This document shows, piece after piece, positions 1 through 7,279 of a DNA stretch of 13,648 bases. The position numbers and the translations under genes were made by a program. This DNA comes from Candidatus Melainabacteria bacterium (lineage in GTDB: Bacteria; Cyanobacteriota; Vampirovibrionia; Obscuribacterales; Obscuribacteraceae): assembly GCA_003175915.1 (NCBI GenBank), contig PSRH01000144.1:1-13648 (forward strand), given 5' to 3'. Under the pieces are notes generated by a model. It was not told the DNA's origin and made no database searches. It was given only the letters and a program-made list of their open reading frames with translations. Each line of letters opens with the position of its first letter. Position 1 is the first letter of the stretch.

Positions 1-2
1 TT

Positions 3-617
3 GTCGATCAAGTTGCCGCAAGTGCCGGGAGTCGTGCTGCCAAACTCAATAGTTGTGCTGGGCTCTTCAGCCTGGAATTCCCAAGTTATAGGCGACCAAA
101 CAGGATGATTTTTGCCCGTGCAATCGATAGACCACGCACCCGTTTGACCGGCTGCCCGGACGAACATGGATTTTACAGGCGGCGGGCCCAGAACATTTCC
201 TGCCAACCAGAAATTCACCTTATAAGTGGCACCGGGTTCGGTGGCAATCTTTTGGGCAATCAGTCCGGGACCAGTACCATTGAGATCGATGCATTTTTTC
301 CCGAATTGCACACTCCACTCGGGGCCCTCAACTATTTCGACGTTTCCCGAAGTGACAGCCCAGGCATAAATTTGATTACCACCTTTTTCAACCTGTATGT
401 GCCCCTTGCGCTCCGGGTCGTAATCAAATTCACCGTTAATTATCAAGTTGTGATAGGCAACTTTGGATTTGTTCGCAGCAGCGTTCCCTGGTTTTGACGA
501 GTGAGTTGAATGAACCACTTTTGATGCGATGCTGGGCGCAATCCATGGCGAGGTTGTAAGAACGCTACAAGTTGTCGCCAAGAGCGAAATTATGATGTAT
601 CGTCTGGCTCGTGCCAC
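3..617 (-). CDS. Secreted choice-of-anchor C / DUF642-like protein, C-terminally truncated by the window edge
   Basis: An open frame of 205 codons runs from a GTG at 617-615 off the left edge with no stop, so the C-terminus is missing. Start: GTG preceded by a strong AGGAGAGG four bases upstream; no ATG fits. The N-terminus looks like a signal peptide: basic residues 3-6 (RARR), a hydrophobic stretch about 7-22, and a possible signal peptidase I site near residue 31 (PSIA-SK). A Cys at 17 does not sit in a good lipobox. From residue about 58 the pattern matches the choice-of-anchor C/DUF642-like fold: LIINGEFD (58-65), a Trp (101), CIDLNG (109-114), PGLIAQKI (117-124), TEPGATYKVNFWLAGN (126-141), and finally GTCGNLID where family members usually have GP-ID before the final strand. 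Such domains are exported beta-sandwiches; the ligand is unknown, probably carbohydrate-like. It is 94 bp downstream of the helicase gene on the same strand, but its own strong RBS allows independent expression. Family assignment is by pattern only. Confidence 0.75.
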   Translation of the reverse strand, partial: MARARRYIIISLLATTCSVLTTSPWIAPSIASKVVHSTHSSKPGNAAANKSKVAYHNLIINGEFDYDPERKGHIQVEKGGNQIYAWAVTSGNVEIVEGPEWSVQFGKKCIDLNGTGPGLIAQKIATEPGATYKVNFWLAGNVLGPPPVKSMFVRAAGQTGAWSIDCTGKNHPVWSPITWEFQAEEPSTTIEFGSTTPGTCGNLID

Positions 618-621
618 GGTG

Positions 622-629
622 CCTCTCCT
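622..629 (-). promoter_or_regulatory. Strong Shine-Dalgarno site that decides the GTG start
   Basis: On the minus strand AGGAGAGG lies four bases before the GTG at 617. It is the main reason for choosing this start, because the reading frame is otherwise open only to the left. Confidence 0.7.
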
Positions 630-711
630 TTAAGCAATCTTTGCTAGGGTCTCATAAGTGGCCCATTTAATCTGCTTGGCTACCGCTTGACCAGTGATTG
701 TATTGGACAGA

Positions 712-3700
712 TTAGAACGAGAAGAGGAATTCCAGATCCTCTTTGGTCAGCTCTTTGGCTACTGATTCGTCACCGCCGATAACAAGTTCGGCAAGTTCTT
801 TCTTCTTCTTCTGGAGGGCAATGATTTTCTCTTCGACAGTGCCTCTGGTGATCAGTTTGTAGTTGAAGACGTGCCTGGTCTGCCCGATGCGGTGCGCCCG
901 GTCTGTGGCTTGATTTTCTACGGCAGGGTTCCACCAGGGGTCGTAGTGGATGACGTAGTCTGCTCCGGTTAAATTCAATCCAGTGCCGCCTGCTTTCAAA
1001 CTAATGAGGAAAATAGGCAACGACTCATCGGCATTGAATCTATTTACCTTTTCAAGCCTTTCCTTAGCCGGCGTTTGTCCATCGATGTATTCATAGCTGT
1101 AACCGGTTTCACCGTTGGCAGTTCTTTCATCAAGCTCTGCTCTGATTAAAGTGAGCATCTCAACAAATTGGCTGAACACCAAGATTTTATGCCCTTCCTC
1201 CACAATTTCACCGATCATTGCCAAGAGAGCAGTGAGCTTCGCCGAGGCTCCTGCATCTGGTAAATCATCTCGATTTTTCAGAAGTCGCGGATCGCAGCAT
1301 ACCTGTCTCAAACGCAATAACGCCGTCAACACCGAGAGCTGTGAACGGCCAATGCCACGAGAGGCGATTTCGCTGAAGACCTTCTGCCTGCATTCGTCAA
1401 GCACATCCAGATAAAGTGCACGCTGTTCGTCTTCCAACTCGCACAGATTGATGATGTCGGTACGATCCGGCAATTCCTTTTCCACCTGACTCTTCATGCG
1501 CCTGAGAATGAATGGGTGCACGATTTTTCTCAGCTTTTGACCAGCTCCATCTAAACCGGCTTCAATCGGACGCTCGAACGTGTCATTGAAATCTTTGTGA
1601 GTGCCAAGAAACTCCGGCATAAGAAAATCGAAGAGAGACCAGAGTTCTTTCAACCTGTTTTCCACAGGAGTTCCCGAGAGGGCCAGTCTGTGGAAGGCCT
1701 TCAGTTTCTTAGACGCGACTGCTCCGACTGATTCGGGGTTCTTAATGTTTTGAGCTTCATCGAGAATCAAGTACTCAAACTGGATCTTCTTGAGAGTTTC
1801 ATAGTCTCGACGAATAATTCCATAAGTTGTGAAGACAACATCGGGCCTGCGCGGATCCTCTTTCTCGAGGCGACTTAAAAGTTCCGAGCGGTCCCTACCC
1901 AGGAACAGACCTGTTGAAATGGTCGGCGTAAATTTCTCGGCTTCGCTCAACCAGTTATAGACAACCGAAGTTGGTGCCACTACGAGCGATGGCGCACGCT
2001 TAGAGCCCTTGTGGTGCGTCAAGAGGAGAGCCAGAGCCTGAATGGTTTTACCAAGTCCCATGTCGTCGGCGAGGATACCTGCCAAGCCGTATTCACGCAA
2101 AAACGAAAGCCAGTTCAAACCTTCGTGCTGGTACTCCCGCAGTTCCCCATGGAAGTCTTTATTGACGGCCACTTGGGCCAGTTCTCTGAAGTTATGAATC
2201 TTATCAATGAATGCGCGGAAGCCGGCATCCATCTCTACTTTGATTTCGTGTGATTCAAGCGCATGCAAAATCGGTATCGCCTGATAGAGTGGGCGTGACG
2301 TGTCCTTGCTTTGACCAATCGCCTTGAGCAAGCTGAGAAGCACAGGTGCAGCAATCCTCACATAAATGCCATTTTCAAGCTTGACGTAGTTGCGATTGCG
2401 AAAGAGAACGTCGATTATTTGCGGGAAAGGAACCTCATCACCATTACTAGTGCAACGCAGTTCGAAATCAAACTTGTAAGAGTTCTTCTTCAGGGATAGC
2501 TTGGCCGTCAGTACCAGCCCATCAGGACGAACGCGATACGTCTGCAAGGTATCCCAGCCAGAGACTTCCCATTCGGCACATTGTTCAGAAGCTAGATAAA
2601 AAGCGGCGTCGAGCGCTGGTTCATCGACAAAGAAGAAGCGATCGGCCACTGTGCGCTGCGGCTGCAAATTCGTCAGAAATCGGCGTACCTGACTTTCTTG
2701 CTCCCACAATCGTTTTACCCAAACGCTCTGGCCTGTTTCTGAAATCGTGCGAGTATACAGTTCCGCCTCTACCGCGCTTGTCTCATCCCGCGATGGCAAA
2801 ACCAGATCGCCGTAGCGGAATCCGAGCGATAACTCAAGCGGCCCCTCGCCTGAACCGGCCGGCTGCGAATTGTTCGGTGCTTTCTTCTCAGCTAGCTTGA
2901 TTACCACCTTGGGAGGCTCGACAACGGCGACAGGAAACGGTGCGGAGCTATCGTCCAACCTCACCTCCATACGTTTCATGAGAATGGGCAGATCAATAGC
3001 CAGGAACTTAGGTACGATCTCGAGCTTCACCGTCATTTGTCCATAGGAATCAAAGAACTGGAAGAGACGATGTATGGGACTCAAGTCAATGCTGTAAAAC
3101 ACGTTGTCAGCCAGGATCCAACTAGACTGGCCCAGGAAGAAAACTGGGTGAACAAGCGTTTCGCCTTTGGGCGTTACCGCTTCCAGGCGCAAGAGCAATT
3201 CGCCGCTTTCTGTCTCAGAAAGCACTGCCCGTGGTTTCAGTTGTTCATTTGAAAAGGTGACTTCTTTGCCGTCGAGAGTATTGACTAGCTTGGCACAAAG
3301 ACTTAAATGCCCGATGACAAAACCTTCCTCTCCCCTCGGTATGCGATGCCCGCCGGCCGTTCCCTTTGTCGTTTGCGGCAGCAAGGTGAGGTAATTGACC
3401 AGGCGATGGATGCGTGAATTAGGCTCGAAGGTGCTGAGCACCTCCTGAGGCACTTTCAATATGTTCGCCTTACCTTGAGGTTCATTCGGGATCGTCCCAA
3501 GAATAAGAGCAAGGGGCCTTTCGAGCACCAGCAAACCGAGCACGAAGTCCCGGTCGGAGGGCTCGCCACCTGGGACCGCCTTGGGGTCATCGAGCAATTC
3601 CTTTGCCCTGGGCAACCTTTCCTGCGGTCCTTCCCGGTTCCTGTCACTGTCGTTTAAATCAAACCTGATACCCGGGTTCTGCTTGGCTATAAGAGTGAGC

Positions 3701-3978
3701 AAGACGGCTACTGAGTGCTTGCACACTTCCTCAAAATACGGACAGGAACAGTCCGCTTTAAACTGGTCATCGCCATTTATCGATACCGTTACTTTATAGG
3801 GCTGCGGTTCCGAACCGATTACCAACGCTTCGATTTGCGCGCCGCCGTTGCTCTCTTCATATTTCAGCACCTTCTTGCGGCGATAGTACTGCACTCCCCG
3901 CCGGTAGACAGGCTCACTGCTTGCCTCCTGTACAGACTGAAGCGAGATGGCGGTGCGCTTGCTGGAAACGGGTTTCAT
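712..3978 (-). CDS. SWIM zinc-finger SNF2/Rad54-type ATP-dependent helicase
   Basis: Complete 1088-residue SNF2-family double-stranded DNA translocase. An N-terminal SWIM zinc finger holds C77, C79, C86 and H88 (CSC...CKH). A long middle region (about 120-600) corresponds to the bacterial SNF2-associated part. The ATPase core follows: Walker A DDMGLGKT (638-645), motif II DEAQ (740-743), motif III SGTP (768-771), FILRRMKSQVEKELP (823-837), then the C-terminal RecA lobe with VFSQF (934-938), the YIDGQTP block (964-970), SLKAGGTGLNL (993-1003) and motif VI QATDRAHRIGQ (1023-1033). All key residues are present. DEAQ rather than DEAH in motif II is not unusual for this bacterial branch. Length is typical of bacterial SWIM-SNF2 proteins. 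ATG start with a weak AAGG close upstream. The family remodels protein-DNA complexes or recycles RNA polymerase; the actual substrate cannot be told. No restriction, methylase or DISARM-type partner lies next to it, so a housekeeping role is more likely than defence. Confidence 0.95.
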   Translation of the reverse strand: MKPVSSKRTAISLQSVQEASSEPVYRRGVQYYRRKKVLKYEESNGGAQIEALVIGSEPQPYKVTVSINGDDQFKADCSCPYFEEVCKHSVAVLLTLIAKQNPGIRFDLNDSDRNREGPQERLPRAKELLDDPKAVPGGEPSDRDFVLGLLVLERPLALILGTIPNEPQGKANILKVPQEVLSTFEPNSRIHRLVNYLTLLPQTTKGTAGGHRIPRGEEGFVIGHLSLCAKLVNTLDGKEVTFSNEQLKPRAVLSETESGELLLRLEAVTPKGETLVHPVFFLGQSSWILADNVFYSIDLSPIHRLFQFFDSYGQMTVKLEIVPKFLAIDLPILMKRMEVRLDDSSAPFPVAVVEPPKVVIKLAEKKAPNNSQPAGSGEGPLELSLGFRYGDLVLPSRDETSAVEAELYTRTISETGQSVWVKRLWEQESQVRRFLTNLQPQRTVADRFFFVDEPALDAAFYLASEQCAEWEVSGWDTLQTYRVRPDGLVLTAKLSLKKNSYKFDFELRCTSNGDEVPFPQIIDVLFRNRNYVKLENGIYVRIAAPVLLSLLKAIGQSKDTSRPLYQAIPILHALESHEIKVEMDAGFRAFIDKIHNFRELAQVAVNKDFHGELREYQHEGLNWLSFLREYGLAGILADDMGLGKTIQALALLLTHHKGSKRAPSLVVAPTSVVYNWLSEAEKFTPTISTGLFLGRDRSELLSRLEKEDPRRPDVVFTTYGIIRRDYETLKKIQFEYLILDEAQNIKNPESVGAVASKKLKAFHRLALSGTPVENRLKELWSLFDFLMPEFLGTHKDFNDTFERPIEAGLDGAGQKLRKIVHPFILRRMKSQVEKELPDRTDIINLCELEDEQRALYLDVLDECRQKVFSEIASRGIGRSQLSVLTALLRLRQVCCDPRLLKNRDDLPDAGASAKLTALLAMIGEIVEEGHKILVFSQFVEMLTLIRAELDERTANGETGYSYEYIDGQTPAKERLEKVNRFNADESLPIFLISLKAGGTGLNLTGADYVIHYDPWWNPAVENQATDRAHRIGQTRHVFNYKLITRGTVEEKIIALQKKKKELAELVIGGDESVAKELTKEDLEFLFSF

Positions 3979-4038
3979 ATCCTTGGGAAGCAGATTACGG
4001 GGTTTATGTTCGACAATTCGGTTGCATAAGAGCTTTTG

Positions 4039-4058
4039 ACGCGCTCAAGACAGCGCGT
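4039..4058. repeat. Inverted repeat, 7-bp stem with 6-base loop
   Basis: ACGCGCT and AGCGCGT flank the loop CAAGAC, giving a perfect GC-rich stem between the membrane-protein gene and the helicase gene. No run of T follows on either strand (minus continues CAAAAGCTC), so it is not a canonical intrinsic terminator. It could still act as a weak terminator, an mRNA-processing hairpin or a protein site. Confidence 0.45.
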
Positions 4059-4073
4059 AAAGATTTTGAACGG

Positions 4074-4095
4074 GCTAATTCCGTTCGGTATTAGC
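4074..4095. repeat. Near-perfect 22-bp palindrome
   Basis: GCTAAT and ATTAGC form the outer arms, and CCG and CGG the inner arms around a central TT, with one unpaired T on each side. It lies 16 bp from the hairpin at 4039-4058. The almost complete dyad symmetry with a two-base centre looks more like a dimeric repressor site or a short folded RNA element than a terminator, because no T-tract follows. The target gene would be the helicase downstream on the minus strand, whose start is about 95 bp away. Confidence 0.4.
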
Positions 4096-4137
4096 TTAGC
4101 ATGCCGGCTGAGGGCCATCCGGTTAATTGAATGTTGT

Positions 4138-4161
4138 GCTAACCAGGTACCGGCTAACCAG
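4138..4161. repeat. Short direct repeat spanning the stop codon of the membrane-protein gene
   Basis: GCTAACCAG occurs at 4138-4146 and again at 4153-4161, 15 bp apart. The second copy contains the stop codon of the minus-strand gene. It is probably a small duplication; no function is visible. Confidence 0.35.
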
Positions 4162-5281
4162 CCTTCATGTCAAGCATACCCGGCCCGGACATGCCAAAGT
4201 CCTCAGAAGCCTCCTGAACTATACGTTGCATCTCCTTCTGCCTTTGCTCCAGCATGGCGCAATAGTCATGAAGCAGGCCAGCCTGGGATTTGAGCGTGTT
4301 GGCGCTACGGTCGAGCTCAGGAATTAATGCTTCGATTTCCTCAAGAATAGCGCTGGGAGGGTGCACGGGTGGGCGGACTTTAATGGAAGTGCCGGCGGGC
4401 GGTAGGGCTTGCCGTCCCTGTTGAGATTCCGGATTGATTGAATCCCTCAGCTTTTCCAAGGCCTGCTTAAGATTGAGGGCTCGACGGTAGGATTCTTCTG
4501 CTTCCCTCTCCAACCAAAACTTGCGCGCTTTCTGGACAGTTAGCTCAGCCGATAGCTGGTCCAGGGCTCGTTTTCTGAGCTCCAGTTCACGCGAAACATG
4601 CTCCAGCTCCTGTTGCTTCAACTCGAGACCCCGCCGCCTCAGCCAGATAAGCAGGATGGCAATGAGGCTGAAGCCGAAAGTCATCAATGAAATGAAGAAA
4701 TAGCCACGCTTGGACCCGGAAAGATCATAGAAACAAGTAGTTAGAAATGAGTAGAGGTCGCGCTCAAAAGTAGGCTGTTCCTGGCGCAAATAATAAACCT
4801 TGCCAAGAATCTTCCCGGGCGGCTTGCTGCCAAGGCGCACCGCTTTCGGCGTTGAAGCTGAGTTATGCCGCCACTGTGGCTCAAGCGGGGGCGGGTCGCA
4901 AAGCCAGTCCGCTGGCTCCGTTTGCCGGGACAAATCCTCGACAGTCAAGTTTTTTCTTTCTGGATTGCTGCTATAGATATTTCTCGTTGCGTAAAGAATC
5001 GAACGCCCTTGAGAGTCGGTGACGGCCAAGCCGAAAATTCCGTAATTGGCGTCGAGCACTTTCTGGATCAGGTCGTCTCGGTCAGCCACAATTAGCTGGG
5101 ACAAGGTCGCCGGTAGAACGTGATGAAGGAGGTTGAAGTCCACGGTCTGGACGCGATAAATAGTGCCCTCCCAATAACTGTGGTAGAAGGCACGACAGAG
5201 AACAAGCCAAGTGATCAGTCCTAGAAGAAAGACTGTGGGAAATAAAACACGTTTTTTAATCGAAAGGATTAGGTCATCCAT
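4154..5281 (-). CDS. Two-helix membrane protein with sensor-like extracytoplasmic domain and cytoplasmic coiled coil
   Basis: I do not recognise this 375-residue protein as a named family. A hydrophobic helix at about 11-30 is followed by an extracytoplasmic region (31-192) and a second helix at about 193-214, closed by the stop-transfer LRRRG (214-218). The loop contains the stretch DRDDLIQKVLDANYGIFGLAV-TDSQGRSILYA (68-98), a layout typical of PAS-like or Cache-like extracytoplasmic sensor domains of histidine kinases and chemoreceptors. After helix two there are long charged heptad-like segments (about 218-280 and 308-358), predicted coiled coil, separated by a Pro-rich linker (292-309). 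There is no HAMP, kinase, GGDEF, EAL or receptor methylation motif, so any signal must pass to a partner through the coiled coil. It is divergent from the MshEN-repeat gene across a 212-bp shared upstream region, which may mean shared regulation. Start ATG has only a weak RBS. The architecture is clear; the sensor role is inferred. Confidence 0.7.
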   Translation of the reverse strand: MDDLILSIKKRVLFPTVFLLGLITWLVLCRAFYHSYWEGTIYRVQTVDFNLLHHVLPATLSQLIVADRDDLIQKVLDANYGIFGLAVTDSQGRSILYATRNIYSSNPERKNLTVEDLSRQTEPADWLCDPPPLEPQWRHNSASTPKAVRLGSKPPGKILGKVYYLRQEQPTFERDLYSFLTTCFYDLSGSKRGYFFISLMTFGFSLIAILLIWLRRRGLELKQQELEHVSRELELRKRALDQLSAELTVQKARKFWLEREAEESYRRALNLKQALEKLRDSINPESQQGRQALPPAGTSIKVRPPVHPPSAILEEIEALIPELDRSANTLKSQAGLLHDYCAMLEQRQKEMQRIVQEASEDFGMSGPGMLDMKAG

Positions 5282-5493
5282 TCAATGAACCCGGGCCTCG
5301 TTCCCCACCTAAATAACATTCTGTTTCAAGGTTGTACATACGTGCTTACCCCCAACAGAGACATTCTCGATAGGGAATAATGAGCTCAATGAGTAACTGG
5401 CAGATGCGGAATTGCTTTTTACTTGGCAACCTTATTTCCCTCTAAGCACCCCAAAGTGATTTAGAATCCTAAGTAAGGTAGGGGGCACGACAA
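5282..5493. other. Divergent intergenic region between membrane protein and MshEN-repeat gene
   Basis: These 212 bp must hold the promoters for both flanking genes. I found no convincing -35/-10 pair in either direction. A TAGAAT at 5462-5467 could be a -10 for the rightward gene but lacks a good -35, and its short distance to the start would give a leader of about 20 bases. The RBS region of the rightward gene is G-rich (GGTAGGGGG, 5477-5485). Confidence 0.4.
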
Positions 5494-7047
5494 ATGGCCA
5501 GAGAACTCTCAAACTTACGTCTCGGCGACTTGCTGACCGACGCCGGGCTGCTCAAGTTTGAAGAACTGCAAGAAGCAGTTCACATAGCCAAAAATCAGTC
5601 GCTGCCAGTAGGTAGAGTGCTGATTATGTCCGGCTACCTTTCTGAACGAGTTTTGCAATGCGCTATCAAAGTCCAGTCGCTGGTAAAGGACGCGATTCTT
5701 GATTATGAGCTGGGCTTAAAGGCACTGGCCATTCTTCAGACAGAGCCAATCGAACTGGACGATGCTCTGAACCGATTGGGCTGGTCTAAACAGGAAGGCA
5801 TGCGCACCAACAAACTGGGCGAACTCCTTCTTACCGCCGGCATTATCAACACCATGCAATTGGATCTGGCTCTGGCGCAAAGCGAGCATAGCGGCTTGCC
5901 CTTAGGCAGAGTACTTGTCAATTTCAGTTTGATTTCCGAGCAGCTGCTGGCTTCGGCACTGAGCGCTCAACTTCTTATCCGCGACAAAAAAATTACCCGG
6001 GAGCAAGCCATACAGGGACTGGTGGCTGCCAGAGACAGAGCTGTGCCACTTGAGGAAACCCTGCCGGAAGCAGGTCATCTCAAACTGCCGTCTAAACCCA
6101 GCGTTCGCCTCGGACAGTTGCTCGTGGTGGCAGGGCTGGTGGATGAAGCCAAGTTGATGCAAGCGGTCGAACTCGGTTTGGTTCAAGAGAAGCCGCTTGG
6201 CAAAATGCTTCTCAGCTTAAACGTCGTCACCGAACAAGTGCTCTCGAAAGCGTTGGAGGCCCAGGCCCTGGTCTCGACAGGAATCGACCTCGATCAGGCG
6301 GCGAACATTCTTACCACGGCAGTCAACAAGGACATCACCATCGCCCAGGCGACCTCCTTACTCATGGGTGCGCAAAAGGCTCATAAGGCAGAGGCAGAGG
6401 CGCCGCAGTTACCTCTTTATCAGTTCCTTCAGCTTTCTGGCTTAATCACAAAAAAGGACATCGAACAAGCCATACGAGTCGGCACGGAAGATCCTGAAAT
6501 TATGGGGAAAATGCTTCTCAAAGCCGGCGTTCTTGAGGATTACGTCGTCGACGCTGCAGTTGCCTGTTGCGGCCTGATCAGCAGGCACGTCTTGCAAACC
6601 GAGCAGGCGATTATGGCCCTCAATCACTGTCGGCGCACCCGCAGTTCAATATATGACTGTTTCGACGAATTCGGCTGGTCCCAACCACCGGAAGCAGATA
6701 TGAGAGACACGAATCCCGGGCTACCCAAGCCGGTTACGGGCATAGCCGCTACGATTGAACGACGGGCGCAAGCAGTTGAACGCAAAAAGCAGGAAGAGAC
6801 ACCACCAGAACAAAGTGTTCTATCGATGCTCCATCAGCAAGCGGAAGCAAGCGAGCCGGAAGATTCAGAAGCCGCCGCTGCTGCTGAATCACAAGTTGAC
6901 TTGAACGAGGAAGCTGGAGCCAACGAAGAAACTGCCGCAACACCAGAAGCTGAAGCGGAACCGGAAGCGGAGCCAGAAGCCGATTCGGAAGATGAAGATA
7001 AGAAGCCAAAGAAGCCAAAGAAGAAGTTGATCGATCTGGTGCCTTAG
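5494..7047 (+). CDS. Protein with four tandem MshEN-like (GspE/PilB N-terminal type) domains and a charged low-complexity tail
   Basis: This 517-residue soluble protein is built of four units of about 100 residues, at about 7-104, 105-203, 204-303 and 306-397. Units 1-3 begin with (R/K)LG-x-LL-xxx-G(L/I)(L/V/I), then helical residues, then a second LGR/LGK or VGR block and a helix ending in an AQ or VQ pair: R9-L-G, K107-L-G and R205-L-G. This matches the paired motif of MshEN domains, which in pilus and secretion ATPases can bind cyclic di-GMP. Unit 4 (PLYQFL at 307-312) has lost the RLG residues and is probably degenerate. Each unit is followed by a second helical pair of about 40 residues. 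No Walker A or B is present, so this is not an assembly ATPase. Residues 400-517 are low-complexity: Ala/Glu-rich, then a Glu-Pro run (484-500), then a Lys-Pro tail (503-511). Divergent from the coiled-coil membrane protein. A scaffold or nucleotide-responsive adaptor is likely; cyclic di-GMP binding is inference. Confidence 0.75.
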   Translation: MARELSNLRLGDLLTDAGLLKFEELQEAVHIAKNQSLPVGRVLIMSGYLSERVLQCAIKVQSLVKDAILDYELGLKALAILQTEPIELDDALNRLGWSKQEGMRTNKLGELLLTAGIINTMQLDLALAQSEHSGLPLGRVLVNFSLISEQLLASALSAQLLIRDKKITREQAIQGLVAARDRAVPLEETLPEAGHLKLPSKPSVRLGQLLVVAGLVDEAKLMQAVELGLVQEKPLGKMLLSLNVVTEQVLSKALEAQALVSTGIDLDQAANILTTAVNKDITIAQATSLLMGAQKAHKAEAEAPQLPLYQFLQLSGLITKKDIEQAIRVGTEDPEIMGKMLLKAGVLEDYVVDAAVACCGLISRHVLQTEQAIMALNHCRRTRSSIYDCFDEFGWSQPPEADMRDTNPGLPKPVTGIAATIERRAQAVERKKQEETPPEQSVLSMLHQQAEASEPEDSEAAAAAESQVDLNEEAGANEETAATPEAEAEPEAEPEADSEDEDKKPKKPKKKLIDLVP

Positions 7048-7071
7048 GTTTTCATACTTACCTGAACTGAT

Positions 7072-7091
7072 TGACACTAAATATAGTGTCA
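7072..7091. promoter_or_regulatory. Perfect 20-bp palindrome resembling an NrdR box
   Basis: TGACACTA, the spacer AATA, and TAGTGTCA make a perfect 8-bp inverted repeat. The inner 16 bases, ACACTAAATATAGTGT, fit the known NrdR-box pattern (ACAC-W-A-TATAT-W-GTGT) at 15 of 16 positions. NrdR is an ATP/dATP-sensing repressor that normally binds two boxes spaced by a few helical turns in front of ribonucleotide reductase genes. Here I find only one box, 24 bp after the stop of the repeat protein and about 190 bp before the superoxide dismutase gene, with no nrd gene nearby. It could equally be a hairpin that helps end transcription of the upstream gene. Confidence 0.45.
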
Positions 7092-7098
7092 GATCCTG

Positions 7099-7115
7099 CC
7101 GCTTCGCGGTTTCTT
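7099..7115 (+). terminator. Possible weak intrinsic terminator of the MshEN-repeat gene
   Basis: CCGC, loop TTC, GCGG is followed at once by TTTCTT. The stem is only four G-C pairs, but the T-rich tail and position 51 bp after the stop fit a terminator, perhaps helped by the palindrome just upstream. Confidence 0.4.
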
Positions 7116-7152
7116 GCCGAGCCTGCTTCCTAACTGACTTTACGATCGTGCT

Positions 7153-7171
7153 TGTCATCAAACAGATGACA
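7153..7171. repeat. Perfect 7-bp inverted repeat upstream of the superoxide dismutase gene
   Basis: TGTCATC, spacer AAACA, GATGACA. It is a 19-bp dyad about 110 bp before the SOD start and about 50 bp before the best promoter candidate, a plausible place for a regulator. No known operator consensus is matched with confidence. Confidence 0.4.
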
Positions 7172-7220
7172 TCCACAAGTCGTTTTAACCTTACATTCGC
7201 GCCTCTTAGATAGTGATTTG

Positions 7221-7230
7221 TGGTATGAAT
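7221..7230 (+). promoter_or_regulatory. Candidate extended -10 promoter for the superoxide dismutase gene
   Basis: TGGTATGAAT resembles an extended -10 (TG, one base, TATGAA). No good -35 lies 16-18 bp upstream. The transcript would have a leader of about 45 bases before the ATG at 7280. Confidence 0.3.
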
Positions 7231-7279
7231 TGTCTCGCACTGGCTACAGACCATTACTGTCACCAATAGGAGAGTCGAA

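Noticed and set aside
105..497. Plus-strand open frame of 130 codons
   Set aside because: It lies antisense to the choice-of-anchor C-like gene, which has a signal peptide, a strong RBS and family motifs.
712..3978. SNF2 helicase as part of a phage-defence island (DISARM-like)
   Set aside because: No methyltransferase, DUF1998, phospholipase D or nuclease gene lies nearby, and the SWIM-SNF2 architecture is common in housekeeping contexts.
6943..7026. Tandem DNA repeat (GAAGC-GGA and AAGAAGCCA units)
   Set aside because: It is imperfect and explained by coding for the Glu-Pro and Lys-Pro low-complexity tail.
6889..7266. Minus-strand open frame of 125 codons partly in the intergenic region
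   Set aside because: Much of it is antisense to the low-complexity Glu/Pro tail of the repeat protein, giving an artificial hydrophobic stretch; it has no family signature.
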